A stretch of DNA of 57,051 nt from Nannocystis exedens (GTDB taxonomy: Bacteria; Myxococcota_A; Polyangia; Polyangiales; Polyangiaceae). A model generated the notes under the pieces. The model was given only the letters and a program-made list of their open reading frames with translations, was not told the DNA's origin and did no database searches. Location: positions 1-57,051 of the forward strand of contig CAMAVR010000017.1 in the NCBI GenBank assembly GCA_945861885.1. The letters are read 5' to 3'. Every line of letters starts with the position of its first letter. Position 1 is the stretch's first letter. The translations under genes were made by a program, and so were the position numbers. Shown here piece after piece: positions 1 through 6,286 of the stretch.

Positions 1-90
1 CGGCTGTCCGACGCAAAACTCCTGCATCGTCTTGCCGCTCGCGCGCCACTGCGCCAATCGCTCTGCCCAGCGTCTTGTCGTGATCTCCAT
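1..90 (-). CDS. Partial IS66-type accessory protein (N-terminal fragment)
   Basis: The minus strand from an ATG at 90 runs off the window edge and gives about 30 residues beginning MEITTRRWAERLAQWRASGK and continuing TMQEFC. The pattern W-x(4)-L-x-x-W-x-A-S-G-x-x-x-x-x-F-C is typical of the N-terminal helix-turn-helix of small IS66-family accessory proteins, which act with the IS66 transposase. An in-frame stop lies about 36 codons' worth of bases upstream, and the ATG is the best start. Only the N-terminus is visible, so neither the full protein nor the inverted repeats of an insertion sequence can be confirmed. It would place an IS66-type element just downstream of the transfer genes. Confidence 0.4.
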   Translation of the reverse strand, partial: MEITTRRWAERLAQWRASGKTMQEFCVGQP

Positions 91-352
91 CCGTGCGAGT
101 GTCAGCGCGGTCAGGCGCTGCGCCTAGACGTGACTTGTGGAGCGGATACGCAGACAAATCGCGCGCCAGAGAGGACTCAGAACCTCTGACAATCGCGTGT
201 GATTCGTAATGCGGGGGGACCGACGCCTATTGCGAGCACGACCCCGCTGATTCGTACTGCCTCGATCGTTAACGCAGCGCAAGCGCAACTCAAGACGACT
301 GGCAACAGATCGCTCAATCCGACACTATCGTCGCAAAGAACTGAGTAGCTCC
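91..352. other. Intergenic region, no gene seen
   Basis: This stretch lies between the IS66-like fragment and the end of the ribbon-helix-helix gene. I see no convincing reading frame, RNA gene or copy of the transfer promoter motif. In related elements trbB usually follows at this point. Its absence marks a break in the usual gene order. Confidence 0.4.
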
Positions 353-856
353 TTACGTTTTCGGCGGCTCCTCATTCCCGTCGTCTCGGCGCGCCGCGTC
401 CGGTTCTTTAATCAGCGCTTCAAGCTCCTCATCATCACCGATCACCTCGTGCGCCAGATCGTCCACGAAATGCCGCCCATCAGCCAACTGTTCGCGAAGC
501 AGCTGCACAAACTGCTGATGCCACACCTCGGCGTTGCGCTGCGCGGCGTCCCACATATCGCCGGGAATTGGCAAGGTGCGCGCGTGCCACGATTTCGTCC
601 AAATCGAAAAAGCGCGCAGCATAATGTTGACCTCTCGGTGAAGCCGTTGCTGCCCGCGCCCGAGGCGACCTAGCTGTTTGTAAATCACCGCCGCGTCGCC
701 GGTGCCGTCGAGATATTGCAACAGCGCGTCTTCCACGACGCGACTTTCGCTCTTCCCCTTGGCGTTCGAATAGTTCGCCAAGCGCCGCCCAACGTCGGCG
801 CGAATATAAGGCTGAATCCGCACTCTCCCGATCTTCGGTCGTTTTCGCGTCTTCAT
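353..856 (-). CDS. Ribbon-helix-helix (CopG-like) transfer-operon protein
   Basis: A 167-residue protein that probably binds DNA through an N-terminal ribbon-helix-helix (about residues 10-48: a beta strand RVRIQPYI followed by two helices ending in VVEDALLQYL). The middle part, with paired Arg-rich helices and a Trp-containing segment, matches the CopG-annotated proteins found between traG and trbB in many trb-type integrative elements. Its start is supported by a GGGAG ribosome site just upstream. It follows traG by 54 bases on the same strand and should be cotranscribed with it from the motif promoter at 2937-2964. The expected next gene, trbB, is instead 29 kb away on the other strand. 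Function as a local repressor or relaxosome accessory is inferred. Confidence 0.7.
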   Translation of the reverse strand: MKTRKRPKIGRVRIQPYIRADVGRRLANYSNAKGKSESRVVEDALLQYLDGTGDAAVIYKQLGRLGRGQQRLHREVNIMLRAFSIWTKSWHARTLPIPGDMWDAAQRNAEVWHQQFVQLLREQLADGRHFVDDLAHEVIGDDEELEALIKEPDAARRDDGNEEPPKT

Positions 857-910
857 GCATCTGCTCCCTTCGTTACGTCGCGGCCTATGCCGCTGTTTCG
901 TGAGCTGTCG

Positions 911-2935
911 TCAAACCACGCGCGGCATTGAACCCCGCGGTATTGGACCCGGCGGCGGCGGTACCTCTCGCGTCTCTTCGGGTGTCGCTGGCATCGCGGC
1001 GGCGGCTGGCGTGTCGACTGATTGCGATTCGACGTCGTCGTCCTCCGTTGGCTCGTCGCCGATCGCTGGCGGCGCGGCTGCGGCCGAATCACGTCGCGGC
1101 TCCGTCACTCCCCTCGCCGGCTTCTCGGGAACAGGCGCAACGGCAACCAGTCCCTCCCAATCGTGCAGCGTCACGGGAAGCAGCTCGCGCGCCTGGGCAG
1201 CCGGATCATCCGGTGGCGGCAGATCTGCACGGTCCTTGAAGCGCAAATCGAGAAAGTGGCGAATCTTCCGGCCCCGGTACGGGAGATGCCCGCCCAGAAG
1301 GACAATCGCATCGTCTGGCGGCAGCTGCATCACTTCCGACGGCGTGAGCAAAGCGCGCGCGTACTCTTGCTCGCTCTCGGTTCGGCTCGTGAGAAAGAGC
1401 CCCGAGCCGGAATAGCTCGTCTGACGCCTCTTCTCTGTCCCTTGGCCCAACAGCTCCGAAATGCGCTTCGCCGTCCGCTCGTCGTTCGCTGCGTAGGTGA
1501 CGCGTACGTGGCAGTTGTCGAGAATCGAATTGTTCGGCCCGTACGCCTCTTCAAGCTGATTGAGCGACTGCGCGATCAAAAACGCTTTCAGCCCATAGCC
1601 GGCGATAAACGCGAGCACCGTTTGAAAGAAGTCGAGGCGCCCAAGCGACGGAAACTCGTCGAGCAACAGCAAGAGCCGGTGCTTGTACGCGGGGGTTCCG
1701 CCGAACTCCATCGATTCGGTCAAGCGACGCCCGATTTGATTCAGCATCAAGCGAACGAGCGGGCGCGTGCGACTGAGATCACTGGGCGGTACGACCAGAT
1801 AGAGACTCACCGGATGATCGGCGTTCATCAGGTCGGCGATGCGAAAGTCGCTGGTCGATGTGTTGCCGGCGATGATCGGGTCGCTGTAGAGGCCAAGACA
1901 CGCCGTCGCGGTCGAGAAAACACCCGACATCTCGTTCGCGCTTTTGTTCAGCATTTCGCGCGCGGCTTTCGCGGCCGCCGGGTGCACCCCCGACGGCAAG
2001 TGCCGCGTCGTGAGCATCTCGTTCAGCACGACTCGCCGCGGCTTCGCCGGGTCGGACAGGAAAGCCGCGACCCCCGCGAGCGTCTTGTCGGGGCACGCAT
2101 AGAGCACGTGCAAAATGGCCCCGCAGAGCAGCGTATGCGCGGTCGTTTGCCAATGGTCTCGGCTCTGCTTTTCGCCGTTGGGATCGACGAGGATATCGGC
2201 GATGTTCTGCGTGTCGCTGACTTCGCGTTTCCCTTTGCGAATCTCGAGCAGTGGATTGAACCGAACCGAGTCTTCGGCCGTCGGTTCAAATCTCCAGACC
2301 CGGCTGAACGTTTTGCGCCAGCCGGCGGTGCGCGCCCAGTTCTCTTTTTTGATGTCGTAAACGAGCACCGACTCCGTCCAACTGAGCAGCGTCGGAATGA
2401 CGAGACCGACGCCCTTGCCGCTGCGTGTTGGAGCGAAACAAAAGACATGCTCCGCGCCGTCGTGGCGCACGACCTCCCCCTCGCGCAATTGGCGGATGTC
2501 AGGCGTGGCGTCAGCGTTGAGTTTTGAGCTATATTCGGCGTCGTTCGTCTGACATAGAACAACCCCGTGGCCGCCCAGCAGCCCGACCTTTCGGCACTCG
2601 TCAGTGGTGGCCCACCGCGACGTGCCATACATGCCGCTGGTTGCCGTCGACTTTCGGGTCATAGCGACCGCCAGGGTGATAGCGAGTCCGGCGAGCGCGC
2701 CCGCCGTCGACATGAGCCCGGCGTTTCGGAATTCGACCGGCGCATAGCGGTTGTAGAGGTGCTGCCAGCCGATCCAAGCCCATGGGGAGTAGACTTGGAT
2801 GTGGCCGAGCGAGAGCCATGGCGGCCCGAGCTGCGGCGCGTAGCCGAAGTGAGCCGCCATGTATTGGGTTCCGCAACAGAGACCGAGGAGCGACAGAACG
2901 AACAGGAGAAAAACGGATAGAACTCTCATGTTCAT
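911..2935 (-). CDS. traG: TraG/VirD4-type coupling protein
   Basis: An inner-membrane ATPase that links the relaxosome to the type IV secretion channel. N-terminal membrane segments (MRVLSVFLLFVLSLLGLCC and a second one near residue 70) precede a Walker A motif in FAPTRSGKGVG and a Walker B motif in LLLLDEFPSLGRL, both diagnostic of the TraG family. A Pro/Ala-rich C-terminal tail follows. The frame is open further upstream, but the motif promoter sits directly in front of ATGs at 2935 and 2929. I therefore take one of these as the start, which gives a nearly leaderless message. It lies after the relaxase and before the ribbon-helix-helix gene, the standard order for trb-type elements. Length (about 674 residues) is normal. 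Confidence 0.93.
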   Translation of the reverse strand: MNMRVLSVFLLFVLSLLGLCCGTQYMAAHFGYAPQLGPPWLSLGHIQVYSPWAWIGWQHLYNRYAPVEFRNAGLMSTAGALAGLAITLAVAMTRKSTATSGMYGTSRWATTDECRKVGLLGGHGVVLCQTNDAEYSSKLNADATPDIRQLREGEVVRHDGAEHVFCFAPTRSGKGVGLVIPTLLSWTESVLVYDIKKENWARTAGWRKTFSRVWRFEPTAEDSVRFNPLLEIRKGKREVSDTQNIADILVDPNGEKQSRDHWQTTAHTLLCGAILHVLYACPDKTLAGVAAFLSDPAKPRRVVLNEMLTTRHLPSGVHPAAAKAAREMLNKSANEMSGVFSTATACLGLYSDPIIAGNTSTSDFRIADLMNADHPVSLYLVVPPSDLSRTRPLVRLMLNQIGRRLTESMEFGGTPAYKHRLLLLLDEFPSLGRLDFFQTVLAFIAGYGLKAFLIAQSLNQLEEAYGPNNSILDNCHVRVTYAANDERTAKRISELLGQGTEKRRQTSYSGSGLFLTSRTESEQEYARALLTPSEVMQLPPDDAIVLLGGHLPYRGRKIRHFLDLRFKDRADLPPPDDPAAQARELLPVTLHDWEGLVAVAPVPEKPARGVTEPRRDSAAAAPPAIGDEPTEDDDVESQSVDTPAAAAMPATPEETREVPPPPGPIPRGSMPRVV

Positions 2936-2936
2936 T

Positions 2937-2964
2937 AAGTCGCCAAAAAGGGTCGCCAGTATCC
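2937..2964 (-). promoter_or_regulatory. Transfer-regulon promoter motif, copy upstream of traG
   Basis: On the minus strand: GGATACT, nine bases, TTTTGGCGACTT, immediately followed by the traG start codons. The first G of GGATACT is the last base of the relaxase TAG stop codon. One of five copies with identical spacing. If it is a promoter, initiation would fall close to the ATG at 2929. Confidence 0.75.
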
Positions 2965-4415
2965 TATCTTTCGAGCCCCCCACGTTCTTTTTTGCTTCGA
3001 GCTAGCGACCTGAGCGCCTCGAAGAGATTCGGCGACCCGGGCGTAATACCGAGTCCCTTGAGAAATTCGTCCCGTCGGCCGAGTGCCTTCGTTAGCTCGG
3101 GGCCGAATCCGATTGGCGACAGCGTCTTGAGCGAAAGCTTGTCGAGCCATGTTGGCCCGCGATGAGTGATTTGCTCCTCGATTGAGAGCGCAGTCTTGCG
3201 TACCCAGACGCGCTCCGAAGAGCCGCTGCGCATGCCAAAGCTGACAAGGTCGCCGATGCGAAACTTGTCGGCCGCTATGGCGTCGAGCTGCACGTGATAG
3301 CCCTTGCCGCGCGGCGTTTCGATCACGGCGTACATTGTCCCTTTGAGCTCGTCGGCGAGCCCTTTCGAAACGACTCGCCCGACAATGATCGGAGTGCGCC
3401 CCTTGGCGTCGGCTTCGAGCGGCGCGCCGGGTCGAACGATGTGATACTGGGCGACCCGGCCGCTAACGGCTTTGTACATCTGCTTGAGAATGTCGTCTCG
3501 CTCGCCAAGGTCGCGGAGCGACTTTTGCCAGCGGTCCTCGAGCTTCCACGACGTTGGGGAGACTCGCGACGCAAGCCCGAGCACTTCAAGCTGGCGAAGC
3601 CTGCCGACGATGAGGGCGGCGTCCTTAATTGTCTTACGGGAGCTAGCCCGGACGACACTATTTTCAGCCATCTTTTCAATGTCCCGGTCAAGCGACGTCA
3701 GGCGCTGCTGGCTCACCTCATTGGCTCGGTCGCGCCGTACGCGCTCGAGCGGGCGCGGTCCGAGCAATTCAGTCGCCAGCTCTTGCGCCGCTTCGCGCAG
3801 ACCGTGGCTCGTGTACTTTCGGCTAAAGCGCACTCGGCGATGGTCCAAGTCGAGCCCGCGTACCACGATGTGCGCGTGGGGGTGTTCCGTGTTGTAGTGA
3901 TTCACCGCACGCCAATCGAATTTGAGGCCGTTCTCGCGCTCGAGACGCTTCATGTACCGTTTGACGTAGTCGGTAAGATCCAAGTCGCCGCCGTCTTCCG
4001 GCGAAACCGTGATCCGAAACTGGTGCTTCTCTTTCGGATCGGGCTTCGCATACGAGGCAGGCGACACCGGGCCGTCAGGGCCGTAGAGCACACCGGGGGA
4101 GCCGTCCTTCTCGACGCCGTCGCGCAAGATATACCGGATGTGAGCGGCGGCAGCTTTGGCTCTCTCCGGCGTCATGCGCACGATGTTGACCTTGACGATT
4201 ACACGGCGCATGTACGTCGGGACTTTCGGCGTGTGCGCCCCCTCCCGAACGCCGCGCATTCCGCGACGCATCACAGACCCGCCGCGCGCCACGATGGCAT
4301 TACGAAAAGAGTTCACTCCATTTTTGGTGCGCGGCTGTCGACCACCCCCCATTTTCGGCCGAAAAATGGAGAACTCCTCGTCGTAGATGGATGCTGTCTC
4401 TACTCTTGACGGCAT
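2964..4415 (-). CDS. MOBP relaxase, DUF3363 / VirD2-like
   Basis: Nicks and covalently holds the transferred strand at oriT. The core matches the DUF3363 relaxases of trb-type elements. It has HIRYILRDGV around residues 92-101, with Tyr95 as the likely nucleophile, then FRITVSPED. The histidine motif HPHAH at 178-182 follows NHYNTE and precedes IVVRG. The later segment EVSQQRLTSLDRDIEKM is also typical. At 483 residues it is shorter than the family's usual 580-680, so the C-terminal half seems reduced. An AAAGGCGG ribosome site precedes the ATG at 4415. The gene has no copy of the motif promoter directly in front, so it may be read from the sigma-factor operon or from a promoter within the oriT region. 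Confidence 0.88.
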   Translation of the reverse strand: MPSRVETASIYDEEFSIFRPKMGGGRQPRTKNGVNSFRNAIVARGGSVMRRGMRGVREGAHTPKVPTYMRRVIVKVNIVRMTPERAKAAAAHIRYILRDGVEKDGSPGVLYGPDGPVSPASYAKPDPKEKHQFRITVSPEDGGDLDLTDYVKRYMKRLERENGLKFDWRAVNHYNTEHPHAHIVVRGLDLDHRRVRFSRKYTSHGLREAAQELATELLGPRPLERVRRDRANEVSQQRLTSLDRDIEKMAENSVVRASSRKTIKDAALIVGRLRQLEVLGLASRVSPTSWKLEDRWQKSLRDLGERDDILKQMYKAVSGRVAQYHIVRPGAPLEADAKGRTPIIVGRVVSKGLADELKGTMYAVIETPRGKGYHVQLDAIAADKFRIGDLVSFGMRSGSSERVWVRKTALSIEEQITHRGPTWLDKLSLKTLSPIGFGPELTKALGRRDEFLKGLGITPGSPNLFEALRSLARSKKERGGLER

Positions 4416-4728
4416 TATTTCCGCCTTTCATGACGCTACATCTACATTTGCGTCGCATGTCTCCGAGCTTTGCTCGGAAATCAAACGGAGTTTGAGAGCG
4501 CACGGAGGCGCGTCTATATCTTGCCCTACGCTTTTCGCTCCGGGTTTGCTGCCTTTCGACCCGCCTCTATCGACTGCAATTGACCCGACGATAGACAGGT
4601 CGATGCGGCAATTTTGTGGCGGCAGATTCGAACGTGAATAGGGCCCATGATTGCTCCCAGATATGCCGTGCACGCCCCCCGAATTGACGTGCACGATCGG
4701 CTGTCTGTCCGCGATTGCAAAACGTCGG
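4416..4728. other. oriT: Origin-of-transfer (oriT) candidate region
   Basis: A gene-free 313-base region between the relaxase and the sigma factor, the normal place for oriT. It holds two small perfect hairpins, CCGAGC-TTT-GCTCGG (4463-4477) and TCAAAC-GGA-GTTTGA (4481-4495). About 20 bases further on is TATATCTTGCCC (4515-4526). This resembles the nic sites of RP4 and of Ti borders (TATCCTG followed by C), with the cut expected between 4523 and 4524. Position, hairpins and nic-like sequence agree. The cleavage itself is inferred. Confidence 0.55.
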
Positions 4729-5787
4729 CTAAGCGCCCGCCGGTACGCGAATTTTCTTCGCCAGAAGCTCCGCGCGAATCGATTCGAGCGCCTTCGCGTG
4801 ACGCTTGCTGGCCCAATCCTTCTTGTGGCCGAAGTCTTTTGCGATTTCTTGGAGCTCATCTTCGTCGAAATACTTGCGCTGAATCACCGTCCGACGACGG
4901 GTTGTTAGTTCGTCGATGATCTCGCGCAACTTTTCATATTCTTCCGACCTCGCCGCCGCCTCTTCAGGGTTTGTGCGCTCGTCGGCGATGCAGTCGTCGA
5001 GGATCGACGGATCGGTCATCGAACCCCCCAGCGCTCTTACCTCTTCAATTGACGCAGCCAGCTCCGGCGGAATGTCGCCACCTTGCAGCTCCAACTCCTC
5101 CAAATATTGCATCAGCTTGTACATCGCCTTGCGCGGCAAATTTCCCCAGTTGCGCACGCCATCCACCATCGCGTACTGGATGTGCCGAATTGCGTACGGC
5201 TTGTATGGCGTCGCACGCGACTCATCGAACTTGCGCGCCGCAATCCATAGCCCTTCGTGTGCATACGCCAGGACATCGACGAACGGACACGCATCGCCGA
5301 TCTTGTTCTTGAAGATGTGCGCCTGTTCTTCGGCTATTTCCATCCCTTCGCGCACGTGAGCCATGACCTTCGGCTCATTCTTCGCCACCCTGCTGGCAGT
5401 CTCTTCGAGTTCGTCTGGGGATACGCCGGTAATTTCATAATCGAGATAGGTGTAGTCGCTCTCGATGCCGACAGTGCCCGTGTAGCTGTACTCAAACGCC
5501 TTCGGATCGCAGCATCCGACGCCTTCATCCCCAAGTGCGCGCTCGGTTGCGCGGTGCATATCGCGCAAATAGCGGACGATCTTGTCACACGCTTCCGTGT
5601 CGCCAAACGCGCCCGAATTGCGCATGTGGAGCACGCGCTTCATGTAGCCGATAACTTTCACCGACCGCCCGGCAAGCCACGTGCACTGGTATATCGTGAT
5701 CTCGCGCTTGCGCAGCTCTTGGGCGAAGCTGTTTGCATGTTTTAAAGCCCTTTGAAGTTCCGGTGAGCATTCATTTGTATTTTGCAT
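4729..5787 (-). CDS. Element-encoded sigma-70-family factor, FliA/WhiG-like
   Basis: A 352-residue sigma factor that probably directs RNA polymerase to the element's transfer promoters. Region 2 (about residues 170-219) reads VDVLAYAHEGLWIAARKFD, then the YAIRHIQYAM and LPR signatures, the pattern of FliA/WhiG-type factors. Region 4 (about 287-343) has the RRRTVIQRKYFDEDELQEIA and DWASKRHAKALESIR helices. The N-terminal 165 residues have no counterpart in FliA, which is about 240 residues long, and could hold an anti-sigma or signal-sensing part. The ATG at 5787 has an AAAGGTG ribosome site and is preferred over a GTG at 5829. The gene lies 73 bases behind the mobilization-type gene, and both sit behind a motif promoter, so the factor probably drives its own synthesis. 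Confidence 0.8.
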   Translation of the reverse strand: MQNTNECSPELQRALKHANSFAQELRKREITIYQCTWLAGRSVKVIGYMKRVLHMRNSGAFGDTEACDKIVRYLRDMHRATERALGDEGVGCCDPKAFEYSYTGTVGIESDYTYLDYEITGVSPDELEETASRVAKNEPKVMAHVREGMEIAEEQAHIFKNKIGDACPFVDVLAYAHEGLWIAARKFDESRATPYKPYAIRHIQYAMVDGVRNWGNLPRKAMYKLMQYLEELELQGGDIPPELAASIEEVRALGGSMTDPSILDDCIADERTNPEEAAARSEEYEKLREIIDELTTRRRTVIQRKYFDEDELQEIAKDFGHKKDWASKRHAKALESIRAELLAKKIRVPAGA

Positions 5788-5860
5788 CGTTCGCACCTTT
5801 CTTTCGACCTCGAATGCCCCCGCAATCACCCGGCTCGTCCTGTTCTCCCGCGTTGCGTAT

Positions 5861-6178
5861 TCATCCCGCTTCGTTCGCTTTTGATTCCTTCGCTGCCCCG
5901 GTCGTGGTCGCCGACTTTGCCGTCGCAGCTTTCGGCTTCTTCTTCGGTCTAAGGCTTGCTTTGAGCGCCTCTTCGCTCACGGCAACGCCCCGCTCAGCGA
6001 ACAGTGAAGCGATCGCCTTAAGGTCGTGCCCCTTCGCTTGCGCATCGGCGATCTTTCGCGCCAGCAATCGAAGCGCGTCGTCCGCCGGCAACACTTCGGG
6101 AGCTCGCTTCGGCAGCGCTTCCAAGGCTCGTCCAAGCTCGTCGATTTTCGCGATTCGAATGGTCCGTCGGTTCGCCAT
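5861..6178 (-). CDS. Small basic mobilization-type protein, first gene of sigma operon
   Basis: A 105-residue protein with a central segment DAQAKGHDLKAIASLFAERG followed by VSEEALKASL. This resembles the helix-turn-helix-like part of small accessory proteins found near relaxases. A Lys/Ala-rich tail follows. A clear GAGGTGG ribosome site lies six bases before the ATG at 6178. The motif promoter at 6197-6224 would give a leader of about 12 bases that just contains this ribosome site, which supports both the start and the promoter. Role as a relaxosome DNA-binding partner is inferred from position and composition. No family can be named with confidence. Confidence 0.65.
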   Translation of the reverse strand: MANRRTIRIAKIDELGRALEALPKRAPEVLPADDALRLLARKIADAQAKGHDLKAIASLFAERGVAVSEEALKASLRPKKKPKAATAKSATTTGAAKESKANEAG

Positions 6179-6196
6179 CTTTCCACCTCGCTTGTT

Positions 6197-6224
6197 AAGT
6201 CGCCAAAATCGGTCTCCGGTATCC
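6197..6224 (-). promoter_or_regulatory. Transfer-regulon promoter motif, copy upstream of the sigma-factor operon
   Basis: On the minus strand: GGATACC, nine bases, TTTTGGCGACTT, with one change in the upstream half (GGATACC for GGATACT). It precedes the mobilization-type gene and the sigma factor. If the sigma factor recognises this motif, the operon is autoactivated. Confidence 0.75.
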
Positions 6225-6286
6225 GACGAGCGCCAATAAATTTTCAAAATCGGATCGACGTGTCGATGACGCCTTCCATTGCAGGG

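Noticed and set aside
1022..2527. A 501-codon open frame on the plus strand antisense to traG
   Set aside because: traG has complete coupling-protein motifs on the other strand; the plus frame is Arg-rich with no recognisable domain, as expected for a shadow.
3294..4409. A 371-codon open frame antisense to the relaxase
   Set aside because: Relaxase motifs on the minus strand are unambiguous; the antisense product has no domain or ribosome site.
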